Assembly: GCF_002217395.1 (NCBI RefSeq)
Contig: NZ_MUHD01000004.1
Coordinates: 124,001-188,000, forward strand
Source of the DNA: Flavobacterium plurextorum
GTDB taxonomy: Bacteria > Bacteroidota > Bacteroidia > Flavobacteriales > Flavobacteriaceae
Reading direction: 5' to 3'
DNA length: 64,000 bases
Under the pieces are notes generated by a model. That model searched no databases, was not told the origin of the DNA, and saw only the letters and a list, made by a program, of their open reading frames with translations. A program made the position numbers and the translations under genes. The stretch's first letter is position 1, and each line of letters opens with the position of its first letter. Shown here piece after piece: positions 32,968 to 41,599 of the stretch.

Positions 32968-34227
32968 ATGGTAAAAGATTTATTCGAAAGAATTCAAGAA
33001 AATAAAGGACCTTTAGGAAAATGGGCTTCTCAAGCAGAAGGTTATTATGTTTTCCCAAAGTTAGAAGGAGAGTTAGGTCCTAGAATGACATTTCACGGAA
33101 AAAATATCCTAAACTGGAGTTTAAATGATTATTTAGGTTTAGCAAATCACCCAGAAGTTCGTAAGGCAGATACTGATGCAGCAATTCAATTTGGAGCAGC
33201 TTATCCAATGGGAGCTCGTATGATGTCTGGACACACAACTTACCACGAGCAATTAGAAAATGAATTGGCTTCTTTTGTAATGAAAGAATCTGCTTATTTA
33301 TTAAATTTTGGTTACCAAGGAATGGTTTCTATCATTGATGCATTGGTTACTAAAAATGACATCATTGTTTATGATGTTGATTCACATGCTTGTATCATTG
33401 ATGGAGTTCGTTTGCATATGGGTAAACGTTTTACTTACAAGCACAATGATCTTGAAAGTATGGAGAAAAACCTGCAGCGCGCTACAAAAATGGCCGAAGA
33501 AACTGGCGGTGGTATCTTGTTTATTACTGAAGGTGTTTTTGGAATGCGTGGACAACAAGGTAAATTGAAAGAAATTGTTGCGATGAAGCAAAAATACAAT
33601 TTCCGTTTATTAGTTGATGATGCACACGGTTTTGGTACTCTTGGAAAAACAGGTGCTGGAGCAGGTGAGGAGCAGGGAGTTCAAGACGATATTGATGTTT
33701 ACTTCTCGACTTTTGCAAAATCAATGGCTAATATTGGTGCTTTCGTTGCAGCAGATAAAAATATTATTGATTATTTAAAATACAACTTACGTTCGCAAAT
33801 GTTTGCTAAAGCGCTTCCGATGATCCAAACAATTGGTTCATTGAAACGTTTAGAATTATTGCGTAATTCATCTTCAATCAAAGATAAACTTTGGGAAAAT
33901 GTAAATGCATTGCAAAACGGACTTAAAGATAAAGGGTTTAATATTGGTGATACAAACACTTGTATTACACCAGTTTATTTAGAAGGAAGTATTCCTGAAG
34001 CAATGGTAATGGTAAACGATTTAAGAGAAAATTACGGTATTTTCCTTTCTATTGTTGTTTATCCAGTTATCCCTAAAGGAATTATTTTGTTAAGAATGAT
34101 TCCAACAGCTTCACATACTTTAGCTGATATTGAAGAAACATTAACTGCATTTGAAGCGATTCGTGAAAAATTAGTTAGCGGAACTTATAAAGAAATTGCA
34201 GAGCGTACAACTGTTGACGTTTCGTAG
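32968..34227 (+). CDS. Alpha-oxoamine synthase (serine palmitoyltransferase / cysteate acyltransferase type)
   Basis: This 419-residue PLP enzyme of aminotransferase class II condenses an amino acid with an acyl thioester. The PLP lysine is Lys251 in 'FSTFAKSMANIGAF', and the ring-binding motif is 'LLVDDAHGFG' (Asp218, His220). 'YPMGARMMSGHTTYHEQLENELASF' and 'DSHACIIDGVRL' are typical of the family. The wording is closest to Bacteroidota serine palmitoyltransferase, which starts sphingolipid synthesis, and to the cysteate-using homologue that starts capnine/sulfonolipid synthesis in gliding flavobacteria. KBL and BioF are less likely because no threonine dehydrogenase or biotin genes are nearby. 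The sequence does not decide between serine and cysteate. Confidence 0.88.
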   Translation: MVKDLFERIQENKGPLGKWASQAEGYYVFPKLEGELGPRMTFHGKNILNWSLNDYLGLANHPEVRKADTDAAIQFGAAYPMGARMMSGHTTYHEQLENELASFVMKESAYLLNFGYQGMVSIIDALVTKNDIIVYDVDSHACIIDGVRLHMGKRFTYKHNDLESMEKNLQRATKMAEETGGGILFITEGVFGMRGQQGKLKEIVAMKQKYNFRLLVDDAHGFGTLGKTGAGAGEEQGVQDDIDVYFSTFAKSMANIGAFVAADKNIIDYLKYNLRSQMFAKALPMIQTIGSLKRLELLRNSSSIKDKLWENVNALQNGLKDKGFNIGDTNTCITPVYLEGSIPEAMVMVNDLRENYGIFLSIVVYPVIPKGIILLRMIPTASHTLADIEETLTAFEAIREKLVSGTYKEIAERTTVDVS

Positions 34228-34270
34228 TTAATTTAAAAAATAATATTTCCTTAAATGGAAATTATGTAAA

Positions 34271-34304
34271 AAAATCCATTCCGTTATACGAATGGATTTT
34301 TTTT
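34271..34304 (+). terminator. Terminator after the oxoamine synthase gene
   Basis: AAAATCCATTC (34271-34281) pairs perfectly with GAATGGATTTT (34290-34300) and a T-run follows. The stem is nearly identical to the one at 34852-34886. Confidence 0.8.
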
Positions 34305-34351
34305 ATTTGAAGTAACTTTAAATTTGTAATCAGAAAATAAAATGAATAATT

Positions 34352-34834
34352 ATGAAAAAGCTACTTATACTAACGACTCTAATTTTGATTGTTTTTGTTT
34401 CTTGTAAAAAAACAGCAGATACAGAGCCGGTTCAAATTGCTCCAAACGCTCCAAAAGAGGTTCAAATAGAAGAACCTGCAGGTGATCAATGTTATGCTTT
34501 AAGAGCAAATGGCAATGTGATTGAATTGAGTTTTAATGTAAACTCGCACCAAGAGGTAAATGGAAAATTACATTACAGTATATCTGGAAAAGATAAAAAT
34601 GAAGGAACTTTAATTGGAAACATGAAAGGCGATACGCTTATCGCTGATTATACTTTTACTTCAGAAGGAGTTTCATCTGTGCGAGAAGTTGCATTCCTGC
34701 AAAAAGACGGAGCGTTAATAGAAGGATTTGGAGATGTTATTCAAGCTAATGATAAAGTGACTTTTAAGGATAAAACCAAACTGAAGTTTGATCAAAAAAA
34801 CACATTGACTAAGACAGATTGTAAAGTAGAATAG
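34352..34834 (+). CDS. Lipoprotein of unknown function
   Basis: The 160-residue precursor has a lipoprotein signal ending VFVSC (Cys18), a proline-rich linker (PVQIAPNAPKEVQIEEPAG) and a small beta-rich domain: 'DQCYALRANGNVIELSFNVNSHQEVNGKLHYSISGKDKNEGTLIG'. Two cysteines flank the domain (CYAL and the C-terminal DCKVE), probably forming a disulfide. The domain resembles small lipoproteins that carry a beta-barrel-like sheet, but I do not recognise a named family. Terminators stand on both sides, so it is transcribed alone. Confidence 0.7.
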   Translation: MKKLLILTTLILIVFVSCKKTADTEPVQIAPNAPKEVQIEEPAGDQCYALRANGNVIELSFNVNSHQEVNGKLHYSISGKDKNEGTLIGNMKGDTLIADYTFTSEGVSSVREVAFLQKDGALIEGFGDVIQANDKVTFKDKTKLKFDQKNTLTKTDCKVE

Positions 34835-34851
34835 TAAAATGTTATTGATAC

Positions 34852-34887
34852 AAAAAATCCATTCGTTTATTGCGAATGGATTTTTTT
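34852..34887. terminator. Bidirectional terminator
   Basis: AAAAAATCCATTCG (34852-34865) pairs perfectly with CGAATGGATTTTTT (34873-34886). It lies between the lipoprotein and the convergent GNAT gene and copies the stem of the terminator at 34271. Confidence 0.85.
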
Positions 34888-34927
34888 ATGTTTCAAATCA
34901 GATATTGATTTTTGTAACTAAAGATCT

Positions 34928-36046
34928 TTAAAGGTATTTCAAATATGTTTTTCTTTGACAGTGAATTTTTGGATCAAAGTTTTTCCATAGTAAATGAATG
35001 GCAGTATTCTCAGCTAATTCTGGAGTTCTGATGCAATTTACAATTCCTTTTTCAGAGAAAGTTTTGAAATATTCATCAAAAATAATTGCCGTAACTCCTT
35101 TATTTTGGTAATCAGGATGAACGCCGATAAGATAAAAGACTACATCTTTACTTTTCTTTCTTGCTTTTAAAAGATGAAGAAAACCAAAAGGAAAAAGTTT
35201 TCCTTTCGCCTTTTGTAAAGCTTCAGTAAAACTTGGCATAACAATACTGAAAGCTACTAAATTATCATCTTTATCGACTACAAATTTTATATATTCAGGA
35301 TTGATAAAACTGATGTATTTCTTTTTAAAATACTCCTTCTGAACATCTGAAATTGCAACAAATGAAGCTAATTTTGCATATGATTCATTAAACAAATCAA
35401 ACATTTTGTCGACATGCGGCATAATATCTTTTGTTTTAGTGAAATTTAAAGCCCTAAGTTCATAACGTTTTTTAATTAAAGCCTGTGCTTTAAGGAAAAA
35501 TTCTGGTTTTACATTCGAAAAAGGAAATATGCTTTCGATATATTCTTTTTCAACCTGAAAGCCTAGTTTCTCAAAATGAGTTACATAATACGGATTGTTG
35601 TACCAAGTAATCATCGTTCCCATTTGATCAAAACCTTCTGTAAGAACACCAACTTTGTCTAAATTAGAGAAACCCATCGGACCTTCTGTATGCTCAAGAT
35701 TATGTTTTCGTCCTAACTCATATACTTTTTCAAGCAGTGCTTTTGTAACTTCTATGTCATCAATTACATCAAACCATCCAAAGCGAACTTTTCTTTTATG
35801 TTGATTATTTACTTCGGTCCAATTGATAATTGCTGTAATTCTTCCCACAATTTCATTGTCTTTATAAGCAAGATAAAAGTAAGCTTCGGCATTATCAAAT
35901 GCAGGATTTTTTGTTTTATCAAAAGACTCTAGTTCATCAGCAATAATAGGCGGCACCCAATATGGATTGTCTTTGTATAATGAAAACGGAAATTTGATAT
36001 ATTCGGTTAGTTCTTTTTTAGTTTTAGCTTCTTTAATTGTAATCAT
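34928..36046 (-). CDS. Large GNAT-fold N-acyltransferase-like protein
   Basis: The 372-residue protein belongs to a group of long GNAT proteins whose N-terminus reads 'FPFSLYKDNPYWVPPI' and continues 'ADELESFDKTKNPAFDNAEAYFYLAYKDNEIVGRITAI'. Further signatures are 'EGPMGFSNLDKVGVLTEGFD' and a C-terminal acetyl-CoA-type fold with 'LIGVHPDYQNKGVTAIIFDEYFKTF'. Proteins of this group include the bacterial ceramide synthase that N-acylates long-chain bases. Proximity to the serine palmitoyltransferase-like gene makes a role in ceramide or sulfonolipid N-acylation attractive. That is inference: the genes are convergent, not in one operon, and the group also has members of unknown activity. Confidence 0.75.
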   Translation of the reverse strand: MITIKEAKTKKELTEYIKFPFSLYKDNPYWVPPIIADELESFDKTKNPAFDNAEAYFYLAYKDNEIVGRITAIINWTEVNNQHKRKVRFGWFDVIDDIEVTKALLEKVYELGRKHNLEHTEGPMGFSNLDKVGVLTEGFDQMGTMITWYNNPYYVTHFEKLGFQVEKEYIESIFPFSNVKPEFFLKAQALIKKRYELRALNFTKTKDIMPHVDKMFDLFNESYAKLASFVAISDVQKEYFKKKYISFINPEYIKFVVDKDDNLVAFSIVMPSFTEALQKAKGKLFPFGFLHLLKARKKSKDVVFYLIGVHPDYQNKGVTAIIFDEYFKTFSEKGIVNCIRTPELAENTAIHLLWKNFDPKIHCQRKTYLKYL

Positions 36047-36097
36047 TAAGGTGGTATTATAAAAAATCCCTTAGTTAGAGAGTTTGGTTATTAAAAT

Positions 36098-37066
36098 TTA
36101 TTCGTATTTAGCTTTGCGTTTTCTTTCTCTTGCCTGATAATCGATTTCTTTTTCATTGTCAGGATTCTTTTTAGCTCTTTCATTATTTTTAACCTCGATT
36201 TGTTTTTCTTTATACCATCCGTCGTAACGCCAAGAAAAACCTACACCGCCATATAAAACGGATGGAGTGTTTTTAAAATTAGTACTTATCGAAGCATCGA
36301 TCTGCATATTTGGCGATAAAAGATACGCCGCACCGCCGCGAACGATTGCATCGCTGTAGAAATCGCTTTTGTATCCTTGATTTTCAACAAAGCCAGACCA
36401 TTTAGCATTAAATCCGTGTGTTAAGGTTAATATGTAACCATAACTTGGGTAATCAGTTCCAATATAATCTGCAATAATATTGGTTACAAAAACCCATCTT
36501 CCGCCTCCAAAAAGATTTTGTGTTACCAAAGCTACTTTTGGCGAAATTTCGCTGTTAGGAGAGAAATAATAAGGATTGTTTGCGCCAATAAAATTTGCCC
36601 CTGCAAACACAGAAACTGCTGGAATTAATTCACGCCATTTAAAACTGCGATTAGCTCTATAGCTGTAGATGTTTACTTCGTCTTTGTAGTTCTTGTAAGG
36701 ATCATAAATCAAATATTTGGCTCCCAAAACAGTTTGTCTGAAATTATTTTTTTTGTAGCTGGTGTATGGAGTATCAAAGTTTTCCATTTGATATTGCAAA
36801 TCAACAATAAATTCTAACTGTTCCAGAAAAGCACCATATCTAATAGTAAAATCGGTGCCAAAACCACTCGCGTCGTAGTTTAGTAAATCATGTTTTTCTT
36901 TAATGCCATAAACACCAATTTCTGCTTGAATAACAGATTTTCCAACTGCATAAGCAGACATAGTTTCGCCAGGTCTATTTGAGTTTATTACATCAGTATA
37001 TTGAGCAAAGAAAAATTGTGGTATTAAAAGAAGAGATGTAGAAAGTAAGTTTTTAATTTTCAACAT
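36098..37066 (-). CDS. Outer-membrane beta-barrel protein (MetA-pathway/transporter-like)
   Basis: The 322-residue protein has a signal peptide (LLSTSLLLIPQFFFAQ) followed by 'YTDVINSNRPGETMSAYAVGKSVIQAEIGVYG', the standard opening of the outer-membrane family often called putative MetA-pathway transporter. The rest alternates amphipathic beta strands ('FGTDFTIRYGAFLEQLEFIVDLQYQ', 'SGFVENQGYKSDFYSDAIVRGGAAYLLSPNMQIDASIS') as in a 12- or 14-strand barrel. The C-terminal 35 residues are highly charged (ERAKKNPDNEKEIDYQARERKRKAKYE), unusual for a barrel end. No substrate can be inferred. Confidence 0.8.
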   Translation of the reverse strand: MLKIKNLLSTSLLLIPQFFFAQYTDVINSNRPGETMSAYAVGKSVIQAEIGVYGIKEKHDLLNYDASGFGTDFTIRYGAFLEQLEFIVDLQYQMENFDTPYTSYKKNNFRQTVLGAKYLIYDPYKNYKDEVNIYSYRANRSFKWRELIPAVSVFAGANFIGANNPYYFSPNSEISPKVALVTQNLFGGGRWVFVTNIIADYIGTDYPSYGYILTLTHGFNAKWSGFVENQGYKSDFYSDAIVRGGAAYLLSPNMQIDASISTNFKNTPSVLYGGVGFSWRYDGWYKEKQIEVKNNERAKKNPDNEKEIDYQARERKRKAKYE

Positions 37067-37190
37067 AAATGTATTTTTTGATTAAAAAGCTATAACGCAT
37101 TTCAAATGTACTATATTTTATTATTTATTTAAGATTGATATTTTAATTTTAAACAATGGATTTATTAATTTTGACAAAAATTATACAATT

Positions 37191-37478
37191 ATGCAAGAAG
37201 CATCTTTTTCAGGTTTAATAAAAGCTATATGTTATATAATAGCATTTTATTATATTTTTAAATTTTTAGCTAGAATCTTTTTGCCAGTATTGGTAAAAAA
37301 AGCAGTTGAAAAAGCAGGAGAAAATTTTCAGAGACAACAACAATATAGTCAAGATAATTCTTGGCAGCAAACTCGTAACACTACAAAAGATGAGATAATC
37401 ATCGATACCGCTAATGCAAAAAATCCTCGTGAAACCAAAAAGGTTGGGGACTATGTTGATTACGAAGAAATAGATTAA
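37191..37478 (+). CDS. DUF4834 family protein
   Basis: The 95-residue protein has one transmembrane helix (residues 8-34, 'LIKAICYIIAFYYIFKFLARIFLPVLV') and a polar C-terminal tail that ends 'KKVGDYVDYEEID'. This is the DUF4834 pattern seen across Flavobacteriia, with unknown function. The gene lies 50 bp before the YfhO gene, with which it is probably cotranscribed. Confidence 0.8.
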   Translation: MQEASFSGLIKAICYIIAFYYIFKFLARIFLPVLVKKAVEKAGENFQRQQQYSQDNSWQQTRNTTKDEIIIDTANAKNPRETKKVGDYVDYEEID

Positions 37479-37527
37479 GTTTGTATCCTAAAAAATAGGA
37501 TTCATCATTTAACCAAACCTGCCAAAA

Positions 37528-39963
37528 TTGAAAATAGTAAATAAGTTCTATCCGCATGCCCTTGTAATTCTGGGTTTTATTCTTGTATCATTAGTTTATT
37601 TTTATCCAGTTCTGCAAGGAAAACAGATTTTTCAGTCAGATATTGCTCAATATACCGGAATGGCAAAAGAGCAGAATGACTTCAGGGCTGCTGAACATAC
37701 TGAACCTTATTGGACAAATTCTGCTTTTGGAGGAATGCCTACTTATCAGTTAGGAGCAAATTATCCTAATGATTTTATTGGCAAAATTGATGACGTTTTA
37801 CGTTTTTTACCGCGTCCTGCAGATTATCTGTTTCTATATTTCTTTGGGTTTTATGGTTTGTTATTGGTTTTAAAAACAGATCCATTAAAAGCTTTTATAG
37901 GCGCACTTGCCTTTGGTTTCTCAACTTATTTAATTATAATCCTTGGAGTTGGTCATAATGCAAAAGCGCATGCAATTGCATATATGCCGCTGGTTATTGC
38001 TGGATTTATACTCGTTTTTCAAAAAAAATATATTTGGGGAGGATTGCTCACCATGTTTGCGGTTGCATTAGAAATTAATGCCAACCACTTTCAAATGACC
38101 TATTATTTATTGATTTTCTTATTGATACTTTCAGGTTATTTTGCTTTTACTTTTATAAAGAATAAAGAATATAAACCGTTATTAATTTCAATTGGTACAT
38201 TGGTTGTAGCGGGAATTTTTGCTATTGGAGCAAATGCCGCTAATTTAATGGCAACCAGCGAATATGCAAAGTATAGTATTCGTGATAAAAGCGAGTTAAC
38301 TTTTAATCCTGACGGATCTAAAAATGAAACAACTGCATCAATGACAACAGACTATATTACGGAATATAGTTATGGAATTGCTGAAAGTTTAAACTTAATT
38401 GCGCCAAGAATTTTTGGTGGTTCCAGTCATGAAAATGTTGGTGTCGACAGCAGAATGTATTCGTTTATGCTAGAGCAGGGAGTACCAGCTAGTCAGGCAG
38501 AAGATTTTGTGTCAGGAATGCCGACGTATTGGGGAGATCAACCAATCGTTTCTGCTCCGGCTTATATTGGAGTTGTAGTTTTCTTTTTGGCAGTTTTAGC
38601 TTTATTTATTGATGAGAGAAAAATTAAATATGTATTCCTTACCGGAGCATTATTTACATTAGTGCTTTCTTGGGGGAAAAACTTTTCACTGCTGACAGAC
38701 TTTTTTATCGAATATGTTCCAATGTACGATAAGTTTAGAGCAGTATCTTCTATTCAGGTAATTTTAGAATTATGCTTCCCTGTACTTGCAGTAATGGGAT
38801 TACAATCTTTCTTTAAAGCTAAAGAAGAACCGAAACTACAGCAAAAAGCTTTAATTCAAACAGGTGTTTTTGGTTTAGGGATCATTGCGATTTTAGTAAT
38901 TGCAAAAAGTTCTTTCCATTTTACAGGAATGAATGACAAATACTTCTTAGACAGTTATGGACCTGCTTTTGTTGATGCTTTAAAAGAAGATAGAATGTCT
39001 CTGTATTCAGCAGATTTACTTCGTTCAGGATTTTTTATTGTAGTTACATTTGGAGTTTTATGGTTATTTATAAAAAATAAATTTTCACAGACTACAGCTT
39101 TAATCATTGTTGCCGTATTGATGATTTTTGACTTGTTCTTTGTAGATAAAAAATATGTTTCGGCTAAAGATTTTGTTAGTCCAGTTCAAATTGCAGCTCC
39201 ATTTCAGGAAACACCTACAGATACACAAATTTTAAAAGATACTTCAGTATATCGTGTTTTTGATCCGCAAGGACAATTGCAGGGAAGATCATCTTATTTT
39301 CATAAAACAATTGGTGGATATAGTGCAGTAAGACCTAGAAGAATGCAGCAGTTATATGATTACCAAATTGCCAAAAATAATTTAGAGATACTTAATATGT
39401 TGAATGTTAAGTATGTTATTCAAGCAGATAAAGATGGAAATCAAATTCCTACGATTAATCCTGATGCAAATGGAAACGCTTGGTTTGTAAGTTCAGTAAA
39501 ACTTGTAAATAAACCAGACGATGTAATGAAAGCTTTAAATTATATTGATACTAAAAAAGTTGCAGTATTCAATGTTCGTGAACATGAAGGTAAATTTAGA
39601 AATGCCCGATTGAAAAAACAATGGGATACAACTGGAACAATTAAAGTAGTAGAATATAAACCAAACTATATTAAATACCAATCAGATAGTAAAGGCGATG
39701 CTTTGGCTGTTTTCTCTGAGATGTATTATAAAAATGGCTGGAATGCTTATGTTGATGGTCAATTGACAGATCATTTTCCTGTTGATTATGTTTTGAGAGC
39801 TATGGAAGTTCCTGCAGGAAAACATACAATTGAGTTTAAGTTTGAGCCTCAGGTTATAAAAACTGGAGGAGTAATTAACTTAGCTAGTTCAATAGGAATG
39901 ATATTGCTTTTAATTGGCGGAATTTATTTTGAACGTAAGAAGTCTCGTGAACAATCTAAGTAA
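37528..39963 (+). CDS. YfhO-family multi-pass membrane protein
   Basis: The 811-residue protein has a TTG start at 37528 (no ATG precedes the first helix) and about 13 transmembrane helices in a GT-C-like topology. The segment 'YPVLQGKQIFQSDIAQYTGMAKEQNDF...EPYWTNSAFGGMPTYQLGA' is characteristic of YfhO proteins. The C-terminal soluble part has 'YYKNGWNAYVDGQLTDHFPVDYVLRAMEVPAGKHTIEFKFEP', the YfhO end module. Bacillus YfhO takes part in glycosylation of lipoteichoic acid, so a lipid-linked sugar transfer at the membrane is likely. The glycosyltransferase and flippase downstream support a role in surface polysaccharide synthesis. Confidence 0.88.
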   Translation: MKIVNKFYPHALVILGFILVSLVYFYPVLQGKQIFQSDIAQYTGMAKEQNDFRAAEHTEPYWTNSAFGGMPTYQLGANYPNDFIGKIDDVLRFLPRPADYLFLYFFGFYGLLLVLKTDPLKAFIGALAFGFSTYLIIILGVGHNAKAHAIAYMPLVIAGFILVFQKKYIWGGLLTMFAVALEINANHFQMTYYLLIFLLILSGYFAFTFIKNKEYKPLLISIGTLVVAGIFAIGANAANLMATSEYAKYSIRDKSELTFNPDGSKNETTASMTTDYITEYSYGIAESLNLIAPRIFGGSSHENVGVDSRMYSFMLEQGVPASQAEDFVSGMPTYWGDQPIVSAPAYIGVVVFFLAVLALFIDERKIKYVFLTGALFTLVLSWGKNFSLLTDFFIEYVPMYDKFRAVSSIQVILELCFPVLAVMGLQSFFKAKEEPKLQQKALIQTGVFGLGIIAILVIAKSSFHFTGMNDKYFLDSYGPAFVDALKEDRMSLYSADLLRSGFFIVVTFGVLWLFIKNKFSQTTALIIVAVLMIFDLFFVDKKYVSAKDFVSPVQIAAPFQETPTDTQILKDTSVYRVFDPQGQLQGRSSYFHKTIGGYSAVRPRRMQQLYDYQIAKNNLEILNMLNVKYVIQADKDGNQIPTINPDANGNAWFVSSVKLVNKPDDVMKALNYIDTKKVAVFNVREHEGKFRNARLKKQWDTTGTIKVVEYKPNYIKYQSDSKGDALAVFSEMYYKNGWNAYVDGQLTDHFPVDYVLRAMEVPAGKHTIEFKFEPQVIKTGGVINLASSIGMILLLIGGIYFERKKSREQSK

Positions 39964-39980
39964 TAGGCTTTGGTTTTAAA

Positions 39981-40232
39981 ATGAAACTCTCTAAGATTCT
40001 TAAAATTGTTCTTTTTCTCATTTTTGATTTAGTAATATATATTTTTTGCGGAATCTATATGATGGGTTATGATGATTTTTATGATGAAAGTCAAGGAGAA
40101 TATTTTAGTTTTTCAAGTATGAAAACGGAATATAAAATTGTCTGGACATTTTATAACTTGTGGATAGTTTTAAATTGTTTGCTTTTCCTTTGTATCATTT
40201 ATAGAGTATTTAAGAAATTAGCTTTGAAATAA
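39981..40232 (+). CDS. Small two-helix membrane protein of unknown function
   Basis: This 83-residue protein has two predicted helices (residues 5-27 and 53-77) separated by a short acidic loop 'YDDFYDESQGEYFSFSSMK'. It belongs to no family I recognise. It begins 17 bp after YfhO and precedes the glycosyltransferase by 40 bp, so it is probably in the same operon. Confidence 0.65.
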   Translation: MKLSKILKIVLFLIFDLVIYIFCGIYMMGYDDFYDESQGEYFSFSSMKTEYKIVWTFYNLWIVLNCLLFLCIIYRVFKKLALK

Positions 40233-40272
40233 CGTCTAAATATTTACACTTTTAAACAATAAACAATTTTCC

Positions 40273-41562
40273 TTGGAACAAAAGAAGCTCTTAATTATTA
40301 CGTACTATTTTCCACCAGCAGGAGGACCGGGAGTACAGCGTTGGTTGAAATTTGTAAAATATCTTCCTGAATTTGATGTTCAACCTATTGTTTATGTTCC
40401 AGAGAATCCAACTTATCCAATTGTAGATGAAGGTTTGGTAAGTGAAATATCTGATAAAGTAATTGTATTAAAGAATAAAATTTGGGAGCCTTATCAATTG
40501 GCTTCTATTTTTTCAAAAAATAAAACGAAGAAGATAAGCTCGGGAATTTTTCCGCATAAAAAAAAGCAGACATTTTTAGATAAGACTTTTCTTTGGGTTC
40601 GTGGGAATCTTTTTATTCCTGATGCTCGTGTTTTTTGGGTAAAACCTTCTGTTTCCTATCTTGAAAAATATATTAAAGAGAATAATATTGATACAATTGT
40701 AACATCTGGACCGCCTCATAGTTTGCATTTAATTGGTTTAGAATTAAAAGAAAAACTAAACGTAAAATGGTTTGCAGATTTTCGTGATCCTTGGACAACG
40801 ATTGGTTATCACAAATCACTTCGTTTGTCAAATTATGCTGCAAAAAAGCACAAAAATTTAGAACATAAAGTTCTTAATACTGCAGACACTATTATTGTAA
40901 CAAGTAAAACTACAAAAACAGAATTTCAGGCTATTACTAATAAACCAATATCGGTAATTACAAATGGTTATGATCTTGAGAAAGTAGAGAAAGAACCACT
41001 AGACACGAAGTTTACTCTAGCACACATTGGTTCATTTTTATCAGAGAGAAATCCAAAATTTTTATGGGAATGTCTTGTTGAACTAGTTAACGAAATACCT
41101 GATTTTAAAAAGCATTTAGAAATTAAATTAATTGGCGCCGTAAGTCAGGAAGTTTTAGATTCGATTGAAGAATTTAAACTGAATGATTATTTGAATCTTT
41201 TGGGATATGTTTCGCATCACGAAGCTATAGCACATCAAAAAAAGTCACAGGTTTTACTTTTAATCGAAATAAACTCAGAGGACACTAAAAGTATTATACC
41301 AGGAAAATTGTTTGAATACATGGTCTCAAATCGACCAATAATTGCGATTGGTCCGCAAGGTTCTGATTTTGCAGCTATTATTACAGAAACCAATACAGGA
41401 GTATTTTTTGATTATTCTGAAAAAGTGAAACTAAAAAGTGTAATTTTGGACTTTTATAATCAATTTTTGGAAGGAAAATTACAATCTTATGGTGTTGGTT
41501 TACAGCAATATTCAAGAAAAAACCTTACCAAACAATTAGCACAGTTGATTAAAGAATCATAG
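40273..41562 (+). CDS. Glycosyltransferase family 4 protein
   Basis: The start is a TTG at 40273, since the N-terminal Rossmann motif 'LLIITYYFPPAGGPGVQRWLKFVKYL' begins only five residues later and no ATG is available. The 429-residue enzyme has a GT-B fold with 'GPPHSLHLIGLELKEKLNVKWFADFRDPWT', 'NTADTIIVTSKTTKTEFQ', 'ITNGYDLEKVEK', and the donor-binding 'PGKLFEYMVSNRPIIAIGPQGSD' containing the conserved Glu. GT4 enzymes add hexoses with retention. Position between YfhO and a flippase implies assembly of a cell-surface glycan. The sugar donor is unknown. Confidence 0.9.
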   Translation: MEQKKLLIITYYFPPAGGPGVQRWLKFVKYLPEFDVQPIVYVPENPTYPIVDEGLVSEISDKVIVLKNKIWEPYQLASIFSKNKTKKISSGIFPHKKKQTFLDKTFLWVRGNLFIPDARVFWVKPSVSYLEKYIKENNIDTIVTSGPPHSLHLIGLELKEKLNVKWFADFRDPWTTIGYHKSLRLSNYAAKKHKNLEHKVLNTADTIIVTSKTTKTEFQAITNKPISVITNGYDLEKVEKEPLDTKFTLAHIGSFLSERNPKFLWECLVELVNEIPDFKKHLEIKLIGAVSQEVLDSIEEFKLNDYLNLLGYVSHHEAIAHQKKSQVLLLIEINSEDTKSIIPGKLFEYMVSNRPIIAIGPQGSDFAAIITETNTGVFFDYSEKVKLKSVILDFYNQFLEGKLQSYGVGLQQYSRKNLTKQLAQLIKES

Positions 41563-41599
41563 TACGCTAAATTTAAAATCTAAATTCATAAATCCGCAA

